Below are positions 1 to 6,478 of a stretch of 8,497 nt of DNA, piece after piece. How positions within the stretch are numbered: the stretch's first letter is position 1; every line of letters starts with the position of its first letter. Below the pieces are notes generated by a model. That model ran no database searches. It was not told the origin of the DNA and worked only from the letters and a program-made list of their open reading frames with translations. Source of the DNA: Candidatus Sigynarchaeota archaeon (GTDB lineage: Archaea; Asgardarchaeota; Jordarchaeia; Jordarchaeales; Jordarchaeaceae); NCBI GenBank assembly GCA_030587505.1, contig JAUQYY010000316.1, forward strand, positions 1 to 8,497, read 5' to 3'. Made by a program: the position numbers and the translations under genes.

Positions 1-317
1 GACTACAATGAGTTGCTCAGGGACGAGGAAGTTGACGTGGTGGAGATACTGCTCCCCCACTACTTGCACAAGGATGCTGCCGTCGCCGCCGAGGCCGGTA
101 AGCACGTGTCTGTTCAGAAGCCCCCGCGATGAACGTTAGGGAGATGGATGAGATGATTAGCGCGGCGAGAAAGGCGGGGGTCAAGCTGAAGGTCTTCGAG
201 AACTTTGTTTTTTATCCACCCTACCGGAAAGTGAAGGAGCTTATGGACGCGGGAGAGATCGGCAAGCCCCACAACCGTGTTACACGCACCAGGACCTATC
301 GAGGTGAAAACAGCTAA
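1..317 (+). pseudogene. Gfo/Idh/MocA-family oxidoreductase fragment, frameshifted and 3'-truncated
   Basis: Frame 1 encodes the end of an N-terminal Rossmann domain: VDVVEILLPHYLHK, then GKHVSVQKP, the family's (E/Q)KP nicotinamide-side motif. It hits TGA at 127-129. The homology resumes at once in the frame starting at 129 (MNVREMDEMI, then the start of the C-terminal domain with ENFVFYPPYRKVKELMDAGEIGKP). One lost base around 120-128 explains this: adding one base restores a KPxAMN sequence. The second frame ends at TAA 315-317, far short of the roughly 330-residue family length, and family resemblance fades after about 275. The 5' end lies outside the window. Family members oxidise sugars, inositols or related alcohols with NAD(P); the substrate here cannot be told. 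It converges on, and overlaps, an opposing ThDP-enzyme fragment. A sequencing indel is an alternative for the frameshift but would not explain the lost C-terminus. Confidence 0.85.
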
Positions 318-518
318 GGGTTTGCCGGTGACCCTGCAGTAGCCGTCAGCCAGGTGGCAGGCGGACTGCTCATGCCTAACCTGAATAATCGGAAACTCGT
401 GCCTCTTAAACGCATCAACCAAACCGAGGTTGCCGTGCCTAGGGATTCCTACCGCGTAGGGAATATTCTCGCGCAGGAGGGTTTCAGCGATTATCTCTCC
501 ACCAGTTAGATACGGCAA
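259..518 (-). pseudogene. N-terminal fragment of a ThDP-dependent (acetolactate synthase-like) enzyme
   Basis: From a TTG at 518-516 the minus strand encodes about 87 residues typical of the PYR domain of acetolactate synthase/decarboxylase-type ThDP enzymes. These are TGGEIIAETLLREN, then VGIPRHGN, the catalytic glutamate context QVRHEQSACHLADGY (E50), and TSIGPGACNTVVGLA. After GLA (about 261) the resemblance stops. The frame stays open to 114 only as antisense of the oxidoreductase fragment. The central and PP domains, including the GDG...NN diphosphate motif, are missing, so it cannot be catalytic. TTG is chosen because GGGGTG lies 6 nt before it (minus strand of 525-530). It is clearly a different paralogue from the complete ThDP enzyme at 6479-8179. 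It lies downstream of ilvD on the same strand, which is the sort of pairing seen in branched-chain amino acid loci, but that role is only inferred. Confidence 0.8.
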
Positions 519-556
519 AAATTACACCCCTTCAACCTGTTTTTACTGTCTGTAAC

Positions 557-613
557 CTATAAGCTCAGTTTCCTAGACAGCTTTTATAACCTTTGCCCCG
601 CTCCTCTATAAAA
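557..613 (-). promoter_or_regulatory. Candidate archaeal promoter(s) for the ThDP fragment
   Basis: The 133-nt gap between ilvD and the ThDP fragment has three TATA-like elements read on the minus strand. TTTTTATAG lies near 605-613, GTTATAAAAG at 581-590 and CTTATAG at 557-563. The last would give the shortest leader before the TTG at 518. The T5 tract in the first could equally be the oligo-T terminator of ilvD. No single one is favoured strongly. Confidence 0.3.
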
Positions 614-651
614 ACGCTCCGTAGTCCCTTGAACCCTCCAGTCACTTTTCC

Positions 652-2345
652 TCAATCCTTTTCGTTCGGAGTTTCGAGCACAGCTCCTCTCCCCGCGGAG
701 GTGTCGAGAGATTGGTATCGCTTTAAGTATCCTTTTGCCTTCTTTGGTTCTGGTGGGTTGAGCCGCCACTCGTTGAGGCGTTTTTGAAGCTCATCGTTTG
801 ACACCTCGAGACTCAGCCTCCTTGCTGGAATATCGTACGAGATCACGTCTCCGTTTCTCACAACTGCGATGGGTCCTCCCTCTGCGGCTTCTGGGGACAC
901 GTGTCCGATCATCGCTCCTCTGGTTGAACCTGAGAATCGCCCGTCGGTTACGAGGGTAACACTGTCTCCGAGTCCCATACCGTTTATGATGGAGGTTATC
1001 TGGTGCATTTCTCGCATTCCGGGGCCACCCTTCGGCCCCTCGTACCGTACAACCATGACGTCCCCATCGTCAATGCGGTTATTCAGGAGGGCATCGACGG
1101 CGGTCTCCATGGACTCGAAGACTTTCGCGGGTCCCCTGTGAATCAGCATCCTCTCAGCCACCGCCACGTGTTTGCACACGGAGCCCAACGGAGCCAGGTT
1201 TTCCCTGAGAATAGCCAGTCCACCCTCCGGGTGAAAAGGGTCACTGAAGGGTCTTATGACTTCTCGTCTGATTACTTCCGCGTTTTTGATGTTTTTCCTG
1301 ACGGTTTTTCCAGTCACTGTTAGAGAATCGAGGTTGAGGATCCCGCTTAGCTCCTTCATGACCGCTGGAATTCCTCCTGCCTCATCCAAGTCCTTTAGGT
1401 TGTAGGGTCCGGATGGTAAGAGGTTGCATATGTGACGCGTTCTCTTGTTCAATTCTTCGAATGTGTCTAGGCCTATGTCTAGGTTTGCTTCTTGGGCTAT
1501 GGCTGGAATGTGTAGGGTGGCGTTGAGGGAGCCTCCCAGGGCTAGGTCCACGATGATCGCGTTTCTAACGCCTCAAGGGTCATTACGTCCCGAGGAAGCA
1601 GCCCCTCCTCCAGTAGTTTGACCGCTCTTTTCCCCGATTCCCTGGCGATGCGTATCTTCTTTGCGTCCACTGCGTGGGCTGTCGCGCAGCCTGGAAGGGA
1701 CATGCCGAGCGCCTCGGTCACCGCCGCCATGGTGTTTGCGGTTCCAAGCATACTGCACGAACCCGGACCCGGGCAGGCCAACCCTTCAATCGCTTTGAGT
1801 TCCTCCTCATTTACCTCCCCCACCTGAAACTTTCCGACGTATTCTCTCATCTCCACTGTTGTGATTCTCTGACCCTTGTAGACTCCGGGGAGCATCGGAC
1901 CCCCCGTAACCACGATTGAGGGGATGTTCAGCCTCGCGGCTGCCATCAGGTGTCCTGGAACCGTTTTGTCGCACGAGGGGATGAGAACAATGGCGTCGAA
2001 CATGTGAGCCTCAATTATGACCTCTATTGTGTCCGCTATGAGATCCCGACTCGTGAGAGGGTACCTCATACCCACCGTTCCCTGACATAAGCCGTCGCAA
2101 ACCGCGATGGTGTTAAACTCGAACGGTGTCCCCCCAGCCGCGATAACTCCCTCCTTGACGGCTCTGCTTATGGTTCTCAGGTGTACGTGTCCAGGGACGA
2201 TTTCGTTCTAGGAGTTGACGATGGCTATCCAAGGCTTCTCTATAGACTCATCATCGTGACCCAGGGATTTGAGCAGCGCCCGCTGGGTGCATCTCTGAAC
2301 CCCCTTCTTGATGAGGTCGCTTCTCAGCTCTCGCCTTTTCAACAC
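652..2345 (-). pseudogene. ilvD: Dihydroxy-acid dehydratase (IlvD/Edd family), disrupted by a nonsense codon and a frameshift
   Basis: The family dehydrates 2,3-dihydroxy acids to 2-oxo acids in valine/isoleucine/leucine synthesis, or sugar acids, with an Fe-S cluster and Mg2+. Read through, the gene spans about 564 codons, normal for the family. Cluster cysteines sit in VCDGLCQG (codon 83), IPSCDK (125) and PGSCSMLGTANTM (197). The catalytic-serine motif TDGRFSGS and the C-terminal GYLKRYQSLD..GAVLE are intact. Two lesions break it. Codon 46 is TAG (2210-2208) where the family has Tyr in NSYNEIVPGH. One base is also missing at about 1565/1566, splitting LEAL(R)NAIIVDLALGGS into two frames. 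The start is GTG 2345 (or TTG 2342), because an in-frame TGA lies one codon upstream and a purine-rich GGAAGGGTGTG precedes it. The conserved remainder implies recent loss, or sequencing/assembly errors. A sugar-acid dehydratase is possible. Confidence 0.9.
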
Positions 2346-2395
2346 GTTTCACACCCTTCCTTGTCAAGAACCGTATAAGAACATCTCCTCGGGCC

Positions 2396-2406
2396 ATTAT
2401 ATTTTA
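2396..2406 (-). promoter_or_regulatory. TATA-type promoter of ilvD
   Basis: The minus strand reads TAAAATATAAT about 50-60 nt before the GTG at 2345. An archaeal start about 25 nt downstream would give a leader of roughly 25-30 nt, similar to the other genes here. It lies back to back with the BKACE promoter, so the two genes share a divergent control region. Confidence 0.5.
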
Positions 2407-2433
2407 TCACTCTTGAGCCCTGCACAGGCTAAG

Positions 2434-2445
2434 AGGAGAACTCCT
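2434..2445. repeat. Small inverted repeat in the divergent promoter region
   Basis: AGGAG and CTCCT arms are separated by AA (AGGAGAACTCCT), about midway between the ilvD and BKACE TATA elements. A dimeric regulator could use such a site, but 5-nt arms are common by chance and no second copy was seen. Confidence 0.2.
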
Positions 2446-2495
2446 GGATTGCTCCTCCCCCTTAGGGTTTTTGGTGGTTCAACTGGTTGGAGGTT

Positions 2496-2507
2496 AATTT
2501 TTATAAG
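2496..2507 (+). promoter_or_regulatory. TATA-type promoter of the BKACE gene
   Basis: AATTTTTATAAG ends 49 nt before the ATG at 2557, so transcription would begin near 2530 with a leader of about 25 nt carrying the AGGAGGT site. A second A/T-rich stretch (AGATATATTAG, 2531-2541) is too close to the start for a usual leader. Confidence 0.55.
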
Positions 2508-2556
2508 AACAACGTCTATTATTCTGTTTAAGATATATTAGATTAGGAGGTTTCCT

Positions 2557-3432
2557 ATGGCTAGGGAGAAGTTGATAATAACCGCTGCGTTAACTGGCGG
2601 GGAGTTCATTTCCAAGGCTCAGACGCCCTACGTTCCGGCGACCGTTGACGAGATTGTTGAGGAGTGTGTGAAGTGTAGGAAGGCTGGAGCCTCGGTTGTC
2701 CACCTGCACGCCAAGGACCCCGAAACGGGCGGAGGAGCACAAGACCCCAACCCCGTTCTAAAGGAGTACGTTAAGAGGATAAGGGAGAGTGAGGCCTCGG
2801 ACCTGATCATAAACATTACAACCGGTGGGGGCAGGGTTGACCCCGAAAAAATGGACGAGATCATGAAGGAGAGGGTGACTTTCGGCCAGGAGCTCAGCTC
2901 ACTCAACATGGGGTCACTCAACCTCTGGGAGGACATGGGGATTCCAGCGCTCAGAGACGTAATCTTCGGAAACCCCGTGAACACCATTGTGAGATGGGCG
3001 GGCTACATGTATGAAAACAACGTTAAACCCGAGCTGGAAATCTACGACACTGGACAGATAAACACCGCAAAAAGACTCGTTGAGGAAGGCTCGCTGAAAG
3101 AACCCTTGCACATCCAGTTTGTAATGTTCGGCGGACTTTCATGTATGTCCCCCGACCTGAAAACCCTAATCTACTGCGTTGACCAGATTCCAAGCAACTG
3201 GACATGGTCGGTCTGCGCCCCCGGAAGATACGAGATGGAAATGGCAAACGGAGCCATACTCCTCGGAGGTCACGTGAGAGTCGGCATGGAAGACAACATC
3301 TACCTAGAAAAAGGAGTCCTAGCGAAAAGCAACGCCGAACTCGTGGAAAAAGTCGTAAGAATAGCAAAAGAACTCCAGAGGCCAATCGCAACACCAGACG
3401 AAGCACGAGAAATCCTAGGCCTCAAAAAATAA
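2557..3432 (+). CDS. BKACE-family beta-keto acid cleavage enzyme (DUF849; 3-keto-5-aminohexanoate cleavage enzyme-like)
   Basis: At 291 residues it has the usual BKACE length and TIM-barrel family features. These are IITAALTGGE at the N-terminus, the metal-binding HLH in VVHLHAKDPETGGG (H49, H51), SLNMGSLN (115-122), and GGHVRVGMEDN (238-247), whose Glu245 matches the third zinc ligand of characterised members. Such cytosolic Zn enzymes condense a beta-keto acid with acetyl-CoA, giving acetoacetate plus a new CoA ester. The founding member, Kce, acts in lysine fermentation. The substrate is not predictable, since no lysine-fermentation, carnitine or other catabolic partner is present. The ATG is preceded by AGGAGGT with 5-nt spacing. 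It stands alone, divergent from ilvD and convergent with the oxidase operon. Oddly, Lys codons are 8 AAG of 9 before about 2900 but 0 AAG of 10 after 2990, with parallel GAG-to-GAA and AGG-to-AGA shifts. Confidence 0.92.
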   Translation: MAREKLIITAALTGGEFISKAQTPYVPATVDEIVEECVKCRKAGASVVHLHAKDPETGGGAQDPNPVLKEYVKRIRESEASDLIINITTGGGRVDPEKMDEIMKERVTFGQELSSLNMGSLNLWEDMGIPALRDVIFGNPVNTIVRWAGYMYENNVKPELEIYDTGQINTAKRLVEEGSLKEPLHIQFVMFGGLSCMSPDLKTLIYCVDQIPSNWTWSVCAPGRYEMEMANGAILLGGHVRVGMEDNIYLEKGVLAKSNAELVEKVVRIAKELQRPIATPDEAREILGLKK

Positions 3433-3550
3433 AATAAAAATAAAAGTAACCATGCCGATTCACAACCAAAAAGATAGGGATGGATCGTTCAGCTTACCTG
3501 TGTTCCCGAAACCCGCTGTTTCAACCATCCAGTAGCCCTCTGACGGTGCT

Positions 3551-3572
3551 TCTCTCCCTCGCTCTCTTTTTT
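3551..3572 (+). terminator. Possible pyrimidine/oligo-T terminator of the BKACE gene
   Basis: A pyrimidine-rich stretch ending in T6 (3567-3572) is the first oligo-T tract on the plus strand after the BKACE stop, which suits archaeal intrinsic termination. It is about 135 nt beyond the stop and has no strong hairpin, so the call is weak. Confidence 0.3.
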
Positions 3573-3632
3573 AACCACAAAAATCCGCATCGGGATATTC
3601 GCATTAGCACTTAACACCCCTATTTTGGGTTT

Positions 3633-3660
3633 CAAAAAGAAAGAGGGCGGAGAAAATCCG
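3633..3660 (-). terminator. Probable terminator of the GlcD/Fe-S oxidase operon
   Basis: Reading minus, a CGGA/TCCG hairpin (3660-3648, loop TTTTC) is followed by CCTCTTTCTTTTTG, an oligo-T/pyrimidine tract. It begins about 10 nt after the stop of the last gene, where a terminator is expected. Confidence 0.5.
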
Positions 3661-3670
3661 TCTTCTGTTT

Positions 3671-4852
3671 TTATTCCAAGTGCTCCAGAACCAGGTCCGC
3701 CAGGTCGTAGAGTCTGAGGCCTGAGTCAAGCCTCTTGATCGCCAGGTCTAGGTTTGTTCTGCAGAGTGGACAGGTTGTAACCAGTACGTCAGCTCCTGTC
3801 TCCTCGGCTTCGCGTACGCGTTTTTCGGCGATTCTCACCGCGTTCTCCGGAAAAGCCGTGAAGTAACCTCCCCCACCTCCGCAGCAGTTCGAGTCCTCTC
3901 TGCTGTGCTCCATCTCCACAAGCTCCACTCCCGGGATGGATTCTATCACCGCGCGGGGAGCGTCGTACACCCCGGAGTGTCTTCCAAGGTGGCAGGGGTC
4001 GTGGTAGGTTACCGTCAACGGGCCCGTTTCTCTGAGTTTGATTTTTCCCTCTTTTATGAGGTCTAGAAGCAGCTCTGAGAAGTGCACCAGCTCGAAGTCG
4101 AAGTTGTCCACGAGTTCCGGGTACGCGTTCTTGAAGGTTGAGTAGCACCCGGCGCACGCGGTCACAATCCTTTTTGCTCCGGTCTTTCTGAAAATCTCAA
4201 TGTTGCTCTTCGCTATGTCGGCTGTTAGCTTCACTTCCCCGTCCCAGTACGGGTGCATACCGCAGCACGACTCGTCAGGAGTAATCGTGAAGTCGTACCC
4301 AGCCCTCTTGAGGAGTTCCACGATGGCTTTTCCGGTCTCTCCGTACCTGTACGCCGTCACGCAGCCGATGTATAGAAGGGTGTCCGAGTTCTTCGGAACC
4401 TCCACATCAAGCCAGTTGAAGCGCTCCTCCCGCGGCTCCCTGTAGGGGTTTCCATACTCTACGATTCTCCTGTCCATCTTCCTCTCGTCAGGGAGCGGGC
4501 CGAGACCCTTCTCCGTGAACTCTCTTCTCGCCGTTTTCAGTATGTCGAACGGGTAGACCTCAGCGTCACACTCCTGGTTACAGATCTTACACGTTGTGCA
4601 CGAGAATATCCTTTCCACGACTCCGGGCGTGAGTTCTATCCAGCCCTTAACCACGTTCCTGAGTATCTGCATCTTTCCCCTCGGCGTCACAGACTCCCAC
4701 TTAACCTCCTGGTAAACAGGGCAGCGTATCCTGCAAAACGCGCAGATGTTGCACATCGCGAGCTGGGTTCTGTAATCCTCCAGGCTTTTCTTCTCGGCCG
4801 CCTTCAGCTTCTCCCAGTCTTCCATCGCCTTCTCCTTCTCTTCTGCCGACAC
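3671..4852 (-). CDS. Two-[4Fe-4S], two-CCG-domain oxidoreductase subunit (GlpC/GlcF/HdrD-like)
   Basis: This 393-residue protein is the electron-transfer partner of the FAD oxidase encoded just upstream. Two ferredoxin-type clusters are visible, CNICAFCRIRCP (C34, 37, 40, 44) and CTTCKICNQEC (C85, 88, 91, 95). Two cysteine-rich CCG domains follow: C164, CCG at 196-198 and CAGC 233-236; then C287, CCG at 323-325 and CPLC 361-364. All ligand cysteines are present. CCG domains bind a non-cubane cluster in HdrB/D and are common in GlcF, GlpC and LutA-type subunits. The N-terminal 30 residues are charged and helical, with no signal peptide or membrane segment, so it is cytoplasmic or peripherally attached. 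The GTG start lies 2 nt after the upstream TAG, with GGGTGA (minus strand of 4860-4865) 7 nt before it, implying translational coupling. The final acceptor (quinone or Hdr-type complex) is not encoded here. Confidence 0.92.
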   Translation of the reverse strand: MSAEEKEKAMEDWEKLKAAEKKSLEDYRTQLAMCNICAFCRIRCPVYQEVKWESVTPRGKMQILRNVVKGWIELTPGVVERIFSCTTCKICNQECDAEVYPFDILKTARREFTEKGLGPLPDERKMDRRIVEYGNPYREPREERFNWLDVEVPKNSDTLLYIGCVTAYRYGETGKAIVELLKRAGYDFTITPDESCCGMHPYWDGEVKLTADIAKSNIEIFRKTGAKRIVTACAGCYSTFKNAYPELVDNFDFELVHFSELLLDLIKEGKIKLRETGPLTVTYHDPCHLGRHSGVYDAPRAVIESIPGVELVEMEHSREDSNCCGGGGGYFTAFPENAVRIAEKRVREAEETGADVLVTTCPLCRTNLDLAIKRLDSGLRLYDLADLVLEHLE

Positions 4853-4854
4853 TT

Positions 4855-6288
4855 CTACTTCACCCCTGCCATATACACGTATTCGTCTCTGGGAATCTCT
4901 GTGAGTCCCATAACCATGGGGTTCATGATGTTGTTGGGGTCGAAAATTCTCTTAATTCCACGCATCAGCTCCAAGGTGTCCCCATGCTCCATGGTGATGA
5001 ACGCTGACTTAGCCATTCCTATGCCGTGCTCCGCGGACGGGGTTCCGCCGTACTTCTTGATAATCACTTCCGCCGCCTCCTTCGAAAACTTCACAGCCAT
5101 CTCCCTCTGCTTCGGGTCCTCCACGTTGATGGCGCTGCCCATGTGCACGTTTCCGTCGCCGATGTGTCCGAAGGCTGCCATGAGCCTCTGGTACCTGGCC
5201 GCTATCTCCTTGACCTCTTTGACGGCTTCGGGTACCTTGGATATGGGCACGGCGAAGTCCATGATGCTGTTTATCGCCATGTTCTCACCCCTGACCTTTG
5301 CGAGTAAATTGCCCAGTGAGTGCCTGAGCCTCCAGAGCTCCTCAGCCCTCTTCGGGTCTGTTGTGTGTATGATCTGCTTTACTCCTATCTTTTCACAGAC
5401 GTTTCTGACGGTTTCGGCTTCCTCCTTTATGACCTCCTCGTGGCTTCCGTCCAGCTCGATGAAGAGTATCGCCCCGGCCTGTGGCAGTTTCTCCTCCAGA
5501 GCAGAGTTCAGAACCATTATGCATATGTCGTCCAGAATCTCCATAGCTGAGGGTAGGATTCCCGAATTTATGATCTCCGTGGCGGCCTCCAACCCTTGCT
5601 CGTACTTTTCAAACACAGGCATAATCATAGCGGTGTACTTCGGGGCGGGGGTTATCTTCAGAATTATTTCGGTGAAGACTCCAAGGGTTCCTTCGGAGCC
5701 AACGAAAAGCTTGGTTAGATTGTAGCCGGAGGAGCTCTTCCATACTCGCCCCCCGGTCCTTATGATTTTGCCCCCTGGGAGGACGACCTCCAGGCCGAGT
5801 ACGTGGTCCACCGTTGCTCCATACTTTAGGGCTCTAACCCCGCTCGCGTTGTTTCCTACCATTCCCCCAACGGTGCAGGCGACCGCAGAGCCCGGGTCTG
5901 GTGGGAAGCAGTAGCCGTGCTTTCTCAGCTCCTTGTTTAGTTCCCCGTAGATCACTCCGGGTTGAACAACGGCTACTCTGTCTTGGGTGTTTATTTCCAG
6001 AATCTTGTCCATCTTAACCATGTCAATTAGAATCGCGTTGTTGTAAGCTAGTGACTGCCCCGCGTAGCTGGTTCCTGCCCCCCTCGGAGTTACTGGTATC
6101 CTGTTTTCGTCGGCGAATTTCAGGATTTCGGCGACCTCCTCCTTGTTCTCCGGTCTCGCAACCGCCACTGGTATTGCTCTGAGGAAGGAAGCGTCCGACG
6201 CGTAGGCCAGGAGCTCAACGGGGTCTATGGTGACATCGTCTTCTCCAACTATGGCTGCCAGAGCCTCATAAATCTCCTTCTGATCCAT
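4855..6288 (-). CDS. glcD: FAD-linked 2-hydroxy acid oxidase/dehydrogenase (GlcD / D-lactate dehydrogenase family)
   Basis: This 477-residue cytoplasmic flavoprotein of the VAO/PCMH superfamily oxidises 2-hydroxy acids (glycolate, D-lactate or related) to 2-oxo acids. The FAD-binding half shows PVTPRGAGTSYAGQS (about 66-79), PPDPGSAV, GGMVGNNASG and GSEGTLG (197-203). The C-terminal half shows GHIGDGNVH (374-382), SAEHGIG with its catalytic-region His, and NNIMNP near the end. Length and motif order are normal. ATG 6288 is preferred over TTG 6309 because AGGTGA (6294-6299, minus) sits 5 nt before it and lies inside the longer frame. It is the first gene of a two-gene operon with the CCG Fe-S subunit 2 nt downstream, giving a GlcD-GlcF or archaeal D-lactate dehydrogenase arrangement without a separate GlcE. 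Sequence alone cannot choose glycolate, lactate or another hydroxy acid. It ends in TAG, so TAG is an ordinary stop here. Confidence 0.92.
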   Translation of the reverse strand: MDQKEIYEALAAIVGEDDVTIDPVELLAYASDASFLRAIPVAVARPENKEEVAEILKFADENRIPVTPRGAGTSYAGQSLAYNNAILIDMVKMDKILEINTQDRVAVVQPGVIYGELNKELRKHGYCFPPDPGSAVACTVGGMVGNNASGVRALKYGATVDHVLGLEVVLPGGKIIRTGGRVWKSSSGYNLTKLFVGSEGTLGVFTEIILKITPAPKYTAMIMPVFEKYEQGLEAATEIINSGILPSAMEILDDICIMVLNSALEEKLPQAGAILFIELDGSHEEVIKEEAETVRNVCEKIGVKQIIHTTDPKRAEELWRLRHSLGNLLAKVRGENMAINSIMDFAVPISKVPEAVKEVKEIAARYQRLMAAFGHIGDGNVHMGSAINVEDPKQREMAVKFSKEAAEVIIKKYGGTPSAEHGIGMAKSAFITMEHGDTLELMRGIKRIFDPNNIMNPMVMGLTEIPRDEYVYMAGVK

Positions 6289-6338
6289 TCCTTTCACCTT
6301 TTTAAGCAATCCTTACCATACAAAAACCGGTAATATTA

Positions 6339-6348
6339 TTATTTATAT
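6339..6348 (-). promoter_or_regulatory. TATA-type promoter of the GlcD/Fe-S operon
   Basis: The minus strand reads ATATAAATAA, preceded by a purine-rich BRE-like GTGAGA, about 51-60 nt before the ATG at 6288. This would place initiation near 6315 with a leader of about 27 nt. It supports separate transcription from the ThDP gene upstream. Confidence 0.6.
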
Positions 6349-6426
6349 TCTCACCATCAAGCTTCAAACTTACAACTCATCCGAATCAACCGCGAGGACT
6401 CGTGTTCCCCGGAAAAACCTATCTTT

Positions 6427-6472
6427 CAAAAAAGAATAATAGTTGGGGATGAAAAATCAGGGTGCGAGCCCT
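6427..6472 (-). terminator. Probable terminator of the ThDP-enzyme gene
   Basis: Six nucleotides after the TAA, the minus strand has an AGGG/CCCT hairpin (6472-6459). It is followed by T5 (6456-6452) and, further on, T6 (6433-6428). Oligo-T runs after a small hairpin fit archaeal termination and precede the next promoter. Confidence 0.5.
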
Positions 6473-6478
6473 CCGCTT

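Larger units (their letters stand above)
3433..3670. other. Intergenic region between convergent genes, with nested inverted repeats
   Basis: The spacer starts very A-rich (3433-3475). It then carries GGATGG (3478-3483) paired with CCATCC (3525-3530), enclosing a GAAAC-CCGCT-GTTTC hairpin (3508-3522). Read on the minus strand the same stretch is briefly open (GYWMVETAGFGNTGK), but it has no start, RBS or recognisable family. No tRNA or other RNA gene was recognised. Confidence 0.3.

Noticed and set aside
2181..2541. Short plus-strand frames across the ilvD 5' end and divergent promoter
   Set aside because: They overlap the conserved ilvD N-terminus and promoter elements and show no family features or RBS.
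3023..3406. 127-codon minus-strand frame opposite the BKACE gene
   Set aside because: Its Arg/Leu-rich product is the mirror of the BKACE reading frame. No RBS or family was recognised.
4901..5725. 274-codon open frame on the plus strand inside glcD
   Set aside because: It is antisense to clear GlcD motifs, its product is low-complexity (Ser/Met/Leu/Phe rich) with no family resemblance, and the glcD frame explains the composition.
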